A stretch of DNA of 64,000 nt, taken from assembly GCA_029783825.1 (NCBI GenBank), contig JAREIK010003118.1:135040-199039 (forward strand), given 5' to 3'. Below are positions 21,238 to 33,300 of this stretch, piece by piece. Positions within the stretch are counted from its first letter, which is position 1. Each line of letters starts with the position of its first letter. This DNA comes from Sapria himalayana (taxonomy: Eukaryota > Streptophyta > Magnoliopsida > Malpighiales > Rafflesiaceae). The position numbers were made by a program, and so were the translations under genes. Below the pieces are notes generated by a model that saw only the letters and a list, made by a program, of their open reading frames with translations, had not been told where the DNA came from and did not search any database.

Positions 21238-21448
21238 CTGATTGGGGTGGGGGGGTAGCTTTATTGTCCATCCAGAAAATAGTCTAGTGTGTGGTTTGTC
21301 TAGTTCTACAAAGCTTTTACTTTCTGGAAGTGACACATCATACAGTGGCAATGCATTACCCATTTCCTACTCCCAATTTGCAAGGGACACGGCACAGTTG
21401 CCAAAGCATCAGGCACGTCATGGCTCATTAGGCCCGCAGCAAAGCAAA
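21238..21448. repeat. Junction DNA and 92-bp inverted flank of the central foldback
   Basis: 21,238-21,356 has no recognised match in the window. 21,357-21,448 is an inverted repeat of 23,369-23,461, so the DNA next to the central hAT foldback is itself mirrored. Hence the foldback's two flanks are reverse complements (AAAGCAAA and TTTGCTTT), not a direct target duplication. Confidence 0.8.
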
Positions 21449-22277
21449 TAGAGGTATCAAACGGAATGTGCCGGGCTGGCCCTACTCATTTTGTGTGAGC
21501 ACGACCATGCTTTCGTGCCGGCCATGCAAGGCACGGTTATGGTGACGTGCCGTGCCTGGCCTGTCACGGTTTATTCAAGCCAGGCCCGATATGGCCCACC
21601 GCCCCGGCGGTAAAATTACCATGCCAGGTCACGCCCGTACTGGCCTAGTTATAAAAATATAAATTTTCTTTTTAAAAATTAAAGTTTTGTTTTAAACTAT
21701 ATATAAAATAAATATTATATTATATATAGATAATGTTTATAATTTTAAATTTGTAACTTGAAAATTGTTGAATATAAAATATTAATAAAGTTTAAATTTT
21801 TTTTATTAATTTATAATAAATTTAGATTATAATTTATTAGAATAAAATTATTGAGTTTTAAATAAAAAATTTAAATGCAAAAATAAATTAAACAAAAAAT
21901 TTCGTTAAAAAAAATTACAAAGTCACAAAACCAAAAGCAAACTAAATGTCCAATCGGTCAATAGATACTGAACCAAAGCAAATATAACGTAACGTAAATA
22001 AAAAAGTACACAATCAATACAAAATAAAATATCGAAATCAAAAAGCACAATCAAGAATAAATAACACAAATCATCAACTATTTTCTTGACCTTGATACAT
22101 CAGAAATCAAAATCAAGTGGCAATGGCAAATGGCATGTGGCGTGACATTGGCAACTGGCGTCTGGCATTGGGTAGGGGTAGATGTTATTTTGGATAGGAG
22201 TCTACGTTTCTCAAAATCAATACAATACAATATGAGACCTAAAATCATATGAGTCGCCCTTTCATTTGCTATTTAGG

Positions 22278-22575
22278 ATGACACGGGATCTAGTAACTTC
22301 ACCAGTGTCGAGCGTAGCATCGGAGTATACTTTTTGTGTTAGTGAACGTGATTTTGGATAAAAGATCGAGATTACGTCTAGATATTATTGAGGCCTTGAC
22401 CTATTTGAAGGATTGGGAGGATTTGAGGTTTTGCATCCAGGATCGTGCTGGATTTGGGACAAGGACTGCATCTGCCGCGAAAGTGAAGGAGTTGATTGCT
22501 GATGATGATGATTCATATGATAGTGATTTTGAAGTTGTGATTGATGATGCTCATGACATGTCGATTGACGATTGA
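22278..22575 (+). pseudogene. hAT transposase C-terminal dimerization domain, frameshifted
   Basis: From 22,278 the plus strand reads MTRDLVTSPVSSVASEYTF and CVSER, then shifts frame near 22,350 to VILDKRSRLRLDIIEAL and TYLKDWEDLRF. This is the hAT dimerization motif (usual pattern: RD(L/I)L..P.S(S/T)VASE..FS....VL...RS.L.....EAL.C..DW). An acidic tail (DDDDSYDSDFE) follows to 22,575. The catalytic RNase-H-like core and DNA-binding finger are absent. It lies in the loop of the foldback, which suggests the foldback formed from a hAT element that lost most of its transposase. Confidence 0.85.
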
Positions 22576-22605
22576 TGATTGACATGGTTGTCGGTTGTCC
22601 CTACC

Positions 22606-22658
22606 TAGAGGTGTCAGACGGGACGTGCCGGGCCAGCCCGGCCCGGTCGACACCTCTA
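22606..22658. mobile_element. Minimal 53-bp hAT derivative (two ends joined)
   Basis: Starts TAGAGGTGTCAGACGGG and ends CGGTCGACACCTCTA, with almost nothing between the two terminal repeats. The flanks TCCCTACC and CACCTACC match at 6 of 8 bases. The mirror arm of the foldback has the unfilled site GGTAGGGG at 22,171-22,178 (CCCCTACC in reverse), so this is an insertion into one arm only. Confidence 0.85.
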
Positions 22659-23461
22659 CACCTACCTGTTGCCAGACGATAGTTGCTAATGCCATGCCAT
22701 TTGCCATTGCCACTTGATTTTAATTTTTGATATCTCAAGGTCACGAATACAGTTGATGATTTGTGTTATTTATTCTTAATTCTGCTATTGATTTCGATAT
22801 TTTATTTTATATTGATTGTGTACTTTTTTATTTATATTACGTTGTATTTGCTTTGGTTCGGTATCTATTGACCGATTGGACATTTAGTTTGTTTTTATTT
22901 TTGTGAATTTGTAATTTTTTTAATGAAATTTTTTGTTTAATTTATTTTTGCATTTAAATTTTTTATTTAAAACTCAATAAATTTATTCTAATAATTTATA
23001 ATCTAAATTTATTATAAATTAATAAAAAAAAAATTTTAACTTTATTAATATTTTATATTCAACAATTTTCAAGTTACAAATTTAAAATTATAAACATTAT
23101 CTATATATAATATAATATATATTTTATATATAGTTTAATACAAAACTTTAAATTTTTAAAAATAAAAAAATTTTATATTTTTTTAACCATGCCCGTGCGG
23201 GCGTGACATGGCATTGTACTTTTACTGCCGGGCCTAGCTTGAATAAACCGTGCTGGGCCAGGCACGGCACGACACCGTAACTATACCGTGCTTGGCCGGC
23301 ACGAAAGAACGGTCGTGCTCACAAAAAATGGGCCGGGCCAACCCGACACATCCTGTCTGACACCTCTATTTGCTTTGCTGCGGGCCAAATGGGCCATGAC
23401 GTGCGTGATGCTTTGGCAACTGTGCCGTGTCCCTTGCAAATTTTGGAGTAGGAAATGGGTA

Positions 23462-24890
23462 ATTCATATGTGTTTCATAACATTGTTTGCATAAACTAAA
23501 TATTAATTTTATATAAATAAAAATATCCACTATATGTGTTTTATATGTATAAGCATATATATTGTACATATGTTTAACATATAAGCATTTATATTTATTT
23601 TTTTAAACAACTAGTGTACATACAATAATACGTATATATATTATTTATATATGTAGGCCATAATGGTATGTTTATAGTAACAAACACACAGAAGTATAAA
23701 TATATAACTATATATATAATATATGTAAAGTATACATATACATAAAAATATAGAGTTTATATTTAGTATATATATATATATTTAGAGTATATATATATAT
23801 ATATAGCAAAAACCAAACTTGGATTTTCAAATAAGTGGGTGCCAAGTTACCACAAGTCAATTTTAATCTTCTCAATGTGATAATTTCATTTCAACATAAA
23901 ATTAATCAAAATAAAATATTTTTCTCGAACAAATTAAGTCGAAGATAACGAGAAGTAAAAAAAAAAAAATATACCTGTAAACACTTAAAATTAAAAATCT
24001 AGTCTATTTTTTAGCGAAATTAATCTAAAAAGAAAGGAGAACAACTCTAATTTCCTAGTGTTATTAGATAGCTTCTAGTAGTTTAAGAAAGCAAGAAAAT
24101 ACATATAGCAATTAATTTAGCAAGTATAGACAGTCAATGTTTGCAATCGAATAAACTCTTGGTCTAATCTTTATATTATAAAGCAATGTTATCTCATCCT
24201 TTGTGGGAGTAACCTTCATCATACATGTAGAAACTATACTATGCTTTGATTGATATATATATATATATATATTAGTAGTAACATGTTATATATGTGGTTT
24301 ATCATAAATATGCATTAATAATAATGCGTGAGCGTGCTACATTAAAATTGTAAATAATATGGAATTGTGCGAAACAAAATTATATAATATAAAATAATAA
24401 TAAAACTAATGACAAATATATATATATATAAATCAAAAATATTCTTGTAAGCATTTTATTATATTCAAACTTTTTAAATATGAAATAATACACAATCAAT
24501 TTATATATGAATTGAGATTTTGAGCATTTCTCGTTTGTGGTATTCCTTGTAGAATGGGGAGGATCTAAAAACACGAATGATAGCAAACATATTCTTTACC
24601 AAATCATCTTAGTAAATTGATGGCATATGATGCGTGTTAATACATAAAAATGGTGTTGAATATGTCATTTTTTTGGTTAGATAAATTATTCTAATCATCC
24701 ACAAAATCAATAATAGATTGACTAATTGAAAGTGATATTTCACACAAATGCACTTCTTGAATGCCCAATATTTTCCAGCCTATATATGTATAATTTTTAT
24801 TCATGATATCAACATTGACATAAGATAGCTCAATACAAACTCTGAAAATATTTTACATGAATTGATATGTGATACTAGTATAGGAAAAAT
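23462..24890. other. AT-rich unit DNA, no intact gene
   Basis: Mirror of A 17,166-18,640. A plus-strand NHLSKL near 24,597-24,617 followed by SFFWLDKLF near 24,670-24,695 resembles the ADHLSRL and DxFPDExLF stretches between RNase H and integrase of Ty3-gypsy polyproteins. This is weak and offered only as a possible upstream extension of the relic that follows. Confidence 0.5.
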
Positions 24891-24894
24891 AAAA

Positions 24895-25235
24895 AGCCTC
24901 TTGTTTATAATGCATTATAAGACACTTAAAAAAAGTATTATAGGACACTCGTTTATACTGAGTTATGAGAGACTTATTCATAATGAGTTATATGACACAT
25001 GTTTTTAATGAGTAATAATGTATACATTTAAAATGAGTTATAATATAATCATTTATAATGTGTAAAGGACATTCTCTTATAAAGAGTTATAAGATATTCA
25101 TTTCTAATTAACAATAAGACACTCATTTATAATAAGTTATGTGAGATTCATTTATAATGAATTATAAGATAACTATATATAATGAGTTACAATACATGCA
25201 TTTATAACAAGTTTTAAGATCCTCATTATTCTTGT
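24895..25235. repeat. Short satellite block next to the gypsy relic, copy B
   Basis: Degenerate units of the 26-bp type in reverse orientation; mirror of 16,855-17,165. It appears to sit inside the former gypsy pol, before the integrase zinc region. Confidence 0.8.
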
Positions 25236-27560
25236 ACGATTTGAGATATAATCTATGGAATGATCCATTATTATTTAGAGGATGTATCGATCAAATTAAA
25301 AGAAGATGCATGTCTGAAAAAGAACAAACAATGATCATCCTCAAATATCATTTATTATTGTATATAAGGTATTTTTGGCGGTAACAAAACCACTTAGAAG
25401 GCATTTTGACAGTAACAAAAAATACTTGGATGGTATTACAATCTAGTTTTTATTAGGTTCATTTTTTTATATTTATCAATACATAGCACGATGGCGCGAT
25501 AGATGCCAGAGATTAAGTAATATATATAGCAAATATGAAATGACACTTTAATTTATTCTAGAAGTGCAAATTTTTTTAAAATGTAGAATTGATTTCATAG
25601 GTTCTTTTCTTGCATCTTTTGAGAAAGAGTACATCCTATTACTAGTAAATTATATATCAAATGAGTGAAAGAAATAGCAGAATGATGCAAATATGGGTTT
25701 CTTACACTTAAATATTTTCACCAAGTTTGACATCCTATGATATATAATATGCAAAAATTGTTCCCTAAGTATGTCACTACTAAGATAACAAAATAGGTCT
25801 ACTTGATATTTATTTAAAATTTCATACTTTTTAGGAAGTGCATTAGCCGATGTTATTATTTGATTCATATGTATATTCTTATTTTTTGGCCTCAACTATC
25901 ATAATGATCAAGAATCGACATGATTTATATTTTTTTATACTTACGGCTTCATAAGTATCATACTTATATAATTAACATATGGTTCCCTACAGTTTCACTA
26001 GTGGGAACCATTCGAGTGAAAATAACTTATAAGAATTATCACTACCTTATGAGTTAGAATATACATGAATGCCCTTCGATTATTGCTTATCATTGTCCTT
26101 ATCGATGATGATGCAACTCTACACTAAAGACGAAATCCTCAAAGGATGAAACCATTAATAGAATGTTCTATATAATATTCATCTCAATCAAGAATTAGTT
26201 CATTTAAGATGTGTATAATGAATTGATTGTGAAATTATTTATACTATTGGCTTCATAAGTGTCGTGCTATTAATGATTAGTATACCCAAATTTTAAGTTT
26301 TAATGAATCTCGCACATCATAATTGGAAGGAATGCCACTTCATTCCTTACATATGCCTTAGCGAGCCTCATGGTTTACTTATTACTGTCTTTCATGATAA
26401 TCTCATGCTAACATACTAATAGTTAAAATTTTAGTTCAATTTCTATTTAATTACCTATCCACCAATATCCATAATGTAAAATAAATCAAAAACATAAACA
26501 TTAACATAAAATCGATATTACATCACATAAACTAAGTTATAAAAACCCTAGATCATACACTATTTTAATAGAAATTATTGAATCTAACCTAGAGAGTGGA
26601 GGATTTGAGAGTCATGCCCATCAACTATAGGAATTAATATTAAGTCTAGTGTCCCTTGTTAACTTATAGAGTCTCTAGGGAGTGCAAAAAATTTTCCTAG
26701 AGTTTAGTAGCTAAGCTGTGACATTTCCTTGTTACATGGGGAAAGAAGAAGAATGGTGGACTCCCCAAAAATATTGTCATGACCAACTAGATAGAGTTTC
26801 AGCCAAGAATAGATACCAAAACTACATAAGACTTCATACTCTATCATTCAGCCAAAAACCTCCAAAAATCTATTGATTTCATGACTATTTATCAAAATCT
26901 ACCAAAATTCCAAAGTCATAAAAGTTATCCAAACAAATCTTAATTTGTATATCTATGCATCATCAAATATTATCAAAATATATAAGAATATTTGATAATT
27001 TAATTTTGAATAATCATCTACAAATGAATGGGTAAGCAAAAATATCTAACAGAGAGACCAAAATGATATTCAAAAATGATCAACTCATCTAGAAAAAATT
27101 AGTATTAATGATTAGATAAAACATTATGAATATATATAACTACATTTAAAACTACAGTAGAGATGTTTACTTATGGACTTCTTTTTTGGTAAAATCTTTC
27201 ATTTGGTGGTAGAACTTAAACATCAAACATGGTGGAACATTAAGAAATTAAACTACGGTATGAATGATACAAAAGAAAGGAGAATTCTGCTAGTAAGTGG
27301 ACTGGATGAATTAACAAATGAAGCTTATAAAAATTTATGGATTTATAAATATAAAATAAAAAGATGACAATATAAGAATCTACAAAGGAGAGATTTTAAA
27401 ATGGGGGAGAAGGTATTAGCTTTAAACTCTTGGCTTAAGTTATTCTCAGGGAAGTTGAAGTTCAGGTGGCATAAACTCTTTATAATTATGATTTTAACTC
27501 CTTATGGGCCAATCATGGCGAAATCTAGATATAGGGAAGAATTAAAAGCAAATTGGTAAA
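25236..27560 (+). pseudogene. Ty3-gypsy integrase relic, clearest copy (B)
   Basis: Plus-strand traces in integrase order: DQIKRRCMSEKEQ and FGGNKTT (25,279-25,395; HHCC region), DRCQRLSNIYSKYEMTL (25,493-25,550), RIDFIGSFLASFEKEYILLL (25,585-25,650), NIFTKFD (about 25,712-25,733), then about 1.25 kb of unrelated DNA. It resumes with HLQMNG, a stop, AKISNRETKMI (from about 27,014), then FKTTVEMFTYG and GKIFHLVVELKHQTWWNIKK (27,173-27,370), RRDFKMGEKVLALNSWLKLF and KLKFRW (to about 27,470). These fit the usual gypsy pattern RCxPExEx...CDRCQR...GIDFMGPFPxSxGNxYIL...NIFTRFG...HPQxNGQAEVSNREIK...GKxCHLPVELEH. Stops and frameshifts rule out function. Confidence 0.85.
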
Positions 27561-30112
27561 AGGTGAAGCATTATATGACTTCAATAATAATTTTAAAAGA
27601 TTTGAAAGAAGTAGAAAAAAAAATGAATGCATTCATGAAGTTTCAGCTTTAACTATCACTACAACTTTGGAGATACAAAAGAAAAGAAAGAAATCATGAC
27701 AAACCCCAACATTATGACTTTGAAGATCTAGATAGAAAAAGCTCGAAGTACAATCCAAAAAAAAGTTATGGCAACCTTAAATTCATGTCATCCAATGATG
27801 ATGATGTCATGGCAATCCAAAAAGCATTGACATCTAGCAAATAAAAAGAAAAAAAGGAAGCCTCAAAAAAAGTAATGGAAAATGATTCAACACTAAGAGA
27901 AAGTTTAGGAAAAAATAAAAAATGAGAGATTCTATGATGAAGTTAGCCTAAAGAAGCGAGATCACTAATATAAATAATAACATATTGATAGTCTAGTTAT
28001 GGAAATTAAATGCAGAACTAATTGTGGTGCACCCAAAGAATAATTTATGGATAATGTGATGAAATAAATATAATCACTCACATAAATCATTTTACACAAT
28101 AATTTAGTCATGGAAATCAAAACCTATCATGACTCGCTAACATATGCACAAGAAGAATTAACCCTATTATTTAGAGATACTATGATTCTCAAACGTAATC
28201 ATTGTAAATATTTATGTGGAATGGAAGGAAAGTATAATTTTATATAAATGCATAATTGTTTGGGGATGAGACATTACTTAAGTATGAGAGTTTGTTTGGT
28301 ATGCTAGATAGCAAATAAAACTAGATATTTTTATGATTATTCATGAAAATCCTCTAGCACGGTGATTTTTAGCTAGAGTAAGTTTCAAAGGGTATTTACT
28401 CAAATCATGACTATTTCCAAGGCCGTGACTTTCTACCTTGGTTAAATAGTCAAAGTCGTGAATCATTCCAAGAACCATAATATTCTAATACAAGAGAGAC
28501 ACCAAAATCATGGTTTATATCCAATTCTATGACTTTGTATTATAGAGAGTAAATATACAACCACAACTATTTTCTAGTGATGCAACAATCTAAAGAAAGA
28601 AAATGACTAAAGTAATGGTTCATTCATAGAGCCTCATTTTTGTGTTAAATAGAATAAAAGAGAAAGCTATTGTATTCCAATGGTCATAACTTTTGACTTA
28701 AATTTTGCAACTAATAATTTGAGTATAAAAGTACAAAATATGAAAATTTCAAAATAAAATTTTAGGGTGTGAGAGTAAAAATGAAAATATAGGGTTCGGG
28801 AGCATAATTTTACCAAGCCTAGGGGAGACAATGAGCAAAGTAATAACACAAGGCACAAAATGAACTTTAAGAGTGGGAGTGAATTTTGACTCCACATCAA
28901 GGTTCATGAATATGTATTCTAGAATTACGGTATGATTCCTAGACATCTTGAGGGCTATCATTATAAACCTAGAATTCCATGAATTTTATCTCAAATTATC
29001 TCATTTGAACTCCTCCTGAATGTCATACTAAATCGAAGTCTATGATTGGTATATTTGATTTTGCGTGATAGATACTTGATTAATGAATTTTAATATTTTG
29101 ATTTTATTGTATTTTGGTTTTTAATAAAAGTGGTATTTTTGTAAAATTAGAATTAGAATTTTATTATTAGTAAGTTCGTGCATGCTTTATTGGTGGATCA
29201 TGATAAGTACACCATATAGAACACTCATGTGTAATGCTAGGAAAGAAGTGATAGTTCTTTTGATCATGAAATACAAGACAAACTTTTACATCAAAACTCA
29301 TTGTTGAGTTAAGTTTAATCATATGAGTATGGTACATAAGAATTCGAATGCATGAATAATTTTCTAAGCTAATCTATTGTGCATATCTTAGAAGAATTGG
29401 CCCTAAAATTATGTATAAATTTTATAAAATATTATCCAAAAAGTTTAATCTTTAATTTGAGAATCATGTGACATCGTGTTAGATGATTATAGGTAAGGTG
29501 GTAATAGTCTAATAATTTATTTTTTATTATATGACTCATAATAGTGAGATTTGAGGGAAAATATATACTATTTTTGCAAGTATGATACATACAAAGATGA
29601 AATAATATATATTTTTCAGCTTGTAAATGATTGCATAAAATGTATGAACTTTTAAATGATTTTTGAGCGAAGATGATTTGTCATTTTTTTGATATTATAC
29701 CAAGGGGATAGCTACGAGGAGAATATCATTAGGAATGACCCAATAGTTGATAACAATCTTGTATACTACTAGGAAATCATTTTTATAAGAGTCTAACCTT
29801 ATTTTGTAACCAAACACAAATATCTAAACTATTTATATAAGCTATTATGAATAAAGGAGTTGAAGATCCCTAAAACCTAAAAATCTTACTTAAAACTCAA
29901 TCTTATCATCTCAACTAGAGCAATAACAAACTAATAATTGGTTAATTACCTATACAATCCCTATGTGACTTATATTGGAATAAAAATCTACTTTACCACA
30001 TGTACAACCTATATACATGTGGGAATAGTTGGATAAGAGAACCTTGCCCAATTGAATTTTGAGAATTTGCTAAATCCAAAAAATTTAGAATCATTACCAA
30101 GTCACAATAATA
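27561..30112. other. Unit DNA downstream of the gypsy relic, no intact gene
   Basis: Mirror of A 11,213-14,599 without the hAT insertion. The unoccupied target CGTGAATC is at 28,457-28,464. Being 3' of the integrase it may include the former gypsy 3' region, but no LTR border could be fixed. Short open frames near 28,667-28,961 are not supported by any family. Confidence 0.6.
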
Positions 30113-31073
30113 TGATACCAATTTATAAGTTGGCAAAATACTTATTTATATTGAGTTGATAATACACTCATTTATAACTAGTTGATGAGATAGTAATTTA
30201 TAATGAGTTTATAGCATACTCATTTATAATAAGAAGATGCACATTTATAATGTATTAATAAGATGTTTGTTTTAATTTTTTGATATGATACTCATTTATA
30301 ATGAGTTTATAAGATACTCATTTATAATGAGTTTATAAGATACTCATTTATAATGAGTTTATAAGATACTCATTTATAATGAGTTGACGAGATACTAGTT
30401 TACATTGAGTTACAAGAAACTCCTTTATAATGAGTTGATAAGATACCCTTTTATCAAATTGATGTGACACTCACGTGTAACAAATTGATAAAATACTTAT
30501 TTATAAAGAGTTGATAAGACAGTTATTTATGTAATACCTTGATAAAACAATCAATAATAATGAATTGATAAGATATGAATTACAAGACAATCATTTAAAT
30601 GAGATTATAATTACTCATTTATCCAGTTGATTGGTCACTCTTTTGTAAACAGTTGATAAGATAGTCATTTATAAAAAGTTGACAACACACTTATTTACAA
30701 TAACTTGATAAATATTCATATAAAATAAGTTGATATGATACTATTTTATAATGAGTTGACATGATACTCACTTATAAAGAGTTGATATGACACTTATTTA
30801 TAATGAGTCGATAAGACTCCTAAAGAGTTGATAAAACATTCATTTATAAAGAGCTAATAAAATATTTATTTATAATGAGTTGATAAGATACTCATTTATA
30901 ATGAGTTGATAAGATATTCATTTATAATGAGTTGATAAGATATTCATTTATAAAGAGTTTATAAAATACTTGTTTATTAGAAATTGATATGATACTCATT
31001 TATAAAAGAATTGATATAGTATTCATTTATAATGAATTGATAAGAAAATTAGTCATGATGAGTTGATAAGATA

Positions 31074-32629
31074 CTCCCTCATAATTATTTGATAAGATAC
31101 TCCATCATAATAAGTTGATAAGATATTCATTTATAACGAGTTGAAAAAAGACTCATTTATAACTAATTGATAATGTATTCTTTTATAACTAGTTGATAAT
31201 ACACTCAATTGTAATGAGTTAATAAGATAATTTTTATAATGATTAGATATGATACTCATTTATATAGAATTGATAGGACATATATTTATATTAAGTTAAT
31301 AAGATACTCATTCTATTATGAGTTTTATAAGACACTCATTTATAACTAGTTGATAAGATAGTAATATATAAAGATTTGTAAAGACACTATATATATTGAG
31401 TTGATAATACTATCATTTATAACAAGTTGATAATATTGTCATTTATAATGAGTTGCTAAGACACTCATTTATAATGAGTTGATAAGACAATTATATATAA
31501 CAAGCTATTAATATACTTGTTTATGAGTTTTAAGATATTTCATTTAAAATGTATTGATAAGATACTCATTTATAAAGATTTGAATAGTAATTAATTTATA
31601 ATGAGTTGATAAGACAATTATATATAACAAGCTATTAATATACTTGTTTATGAGTTTTAAGATATTTCATTTAAAATTATTTGATAAGATACTCATTTAT
31701 AAAGATTTGAATAGTAATTAATTTATAATGAGTTGATAAAACACTCATTTATAATGAGTTGATTAGATACTCATTTATAATGAGTTTATAAGACCCTCAT
31801 TTATAATGAGTTAATAATACACTTATTATAATAAGTTAATAAGACACGATATTCCCTCATAATTATTTGATAAGATACTCCATCATAATAAGTTGATAAG
31901 ATATTCTTTTATAACGAGTTGAAAAAAGACTCATTTATAACTAATTGATAATGTATTCTTTTATAACTAGTTGATAATACACTCAATTGTAATGAGTTAA
32001 TAAGATAATTTTTATAATGATTAGATATGATACTCATTTATATAGAATTGATAGGACATATATTTATATTAAGTTAATAAGATACTCATTCTATTATGAG
32101 TTTTATAAGACACTCATTTATAACTAGTTGATAAGATAGTAATATATAAAGATTTGTAAAGACACTATATATATTGAGTTGATAATACTATCATTTATAA
32201 CAAGTTGATAATATTGTCATTTATAATGAGTTGCTAAGACACTCATTTATAATGAGTTGATAAGACAATTATATATAACAAGCTATTAATATACTTGTTT
32301 ATGAGTTTTAAGATATTTCATTTAAAATGTATTGATAAGATACTCATTTATAAAGATTTGAATAGTAATTAATTTATAATGAGTTGATAAGACAATTATA
32401 TATAACAAGCTATTAATATACTTGTTTATGAGTTTTAAGATATTTCATTTAAAATTATTTGATAAGATACTCATTTATAAAGATTTGAATAGTAATTAAT
32501 TTATAATGAGTTGATAAAACACTCATTTATAATGAGTTGATTAGATACTCATTTATAATGAGTTTATAAGACCCTCATTTATAATGAGTTAATAATACAC
32601 TTATTATAATAAGTTAATAAGACACGATA
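31074..32629. repeat. Tandem 778-bp duplication within the satellite
   Basis: 31,074-31,851 is repeated at 31,852-32,629 with no difference noticed by eye; for example GACACGAT occurs at 31,843 and 32,621, exactly 778 apart. Each copy contains a nested 127-bp direct duplication (first copy 31,486-31,612 and 31,613-31,739). Neither duplication is seen in A or C. Confidence 0.92.
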
Positions 32630-32910
32630 TTACAAAGAGATGATAATATATTAATTAATAATTAGTAGATTTGATATTCATTTATAAAGTGTTGATAACA
32701 TGCTCAGTTATAATGACTTAATAAGATAAATATTTATAATAAGTTGATAAGACAAATATTTATAATGAGTTGAAAAAGTAGTCTCTCATATTGAGTCGAT
32801 AATTTTTTCTCATTTATAACGAGTTGATAGGATAATCATTTATAAGGAGTTTATAATACAATCAATAATAAAATGTTGATGAGACGTTATTTCATAATAA
32901 GTTGATAAGA

Positions 32911-33300
32911 TACTCATTTATAGAGAGTTGATAAGATACTCATTTATAGAGAGTTGATAAGATACTCATTTATAAAGAGTTGATAAGATACTCATTTATA
33001 GAGAGTTGATAAGATACTCATTTATAGAGAGTTGATAAGATACTCATTTATAGAGAGTTGATAAGATACTCATTTATAGAGAGTTGATAAGATACTCATT
33101 TATAGAGAGTTGATAAGATACTCATTTAAAGAGAGTTAATAAGATACTCATTTATAGAGAGTTGATAAGATACTCATTTATAGAGAGTTGATAAGATACT
33201 CATTTATAGAGAGTTGATAAGATACTCATTTATAGAGAGTTGATAAGATACTCATTTATAGAGAGTTGATAAGATACTCATTTATAATGAGTTGATAAGA
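32911..33300. repeat. Homogeneous 26-bp tandem block (15 units)
   Basis: TACTCATTTA recurs at 32,911 and every 26 bp to 33,275, with the unit continuing TAGAGAGTTGATAAGA. Only a few units have substitutions (near 32,973 and 33,128). The same variant is expanded in C (54,660-55,046), but A has only about two such units near 9,440-9,470. Confidence 0.93.

Larger units (their letters stand above)
21449..23368. mobile_element. hAT foldback element (1.92 kb) at the A/B palindrome centre
   Basis: Ends are TAGAGGTATCAAACGG and ...CTGACACCTCTA, the same terminal repeat as the other GC-rich hAT elements here. It is a large inverted repeat: 21,449-22,178 matches 22,598-23,368 in reverse (for example the words around 21,960 and 22,890). 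The roughly 420-bp loop carries a hAT dimerization domain relic. The outer 170 bp of each arm are GC-rich, the rest AT-rich. No 8-bp direct duplication is visible. Confidence 0.88.

Noticed and set aside
21449..23368. Reading the central foldback's flanks as an 8-bp target duplication (AAAGCAAA / TTTGCTTT).
   Set aside because: The two are reverse complements within a longer mirrored flank, not direct repeats.
28667..28961. Two minus-strand frames in unit B.
   Set aside because: They are not kept as open frames in the corresponding A sequence and show no domain.
32911..33300. Evenly spaced direct repeats resembling a CRISPR array.
   Set aside because: Units are contiguous with no unique spacers, and the host is a plant; it is a minisatellite.
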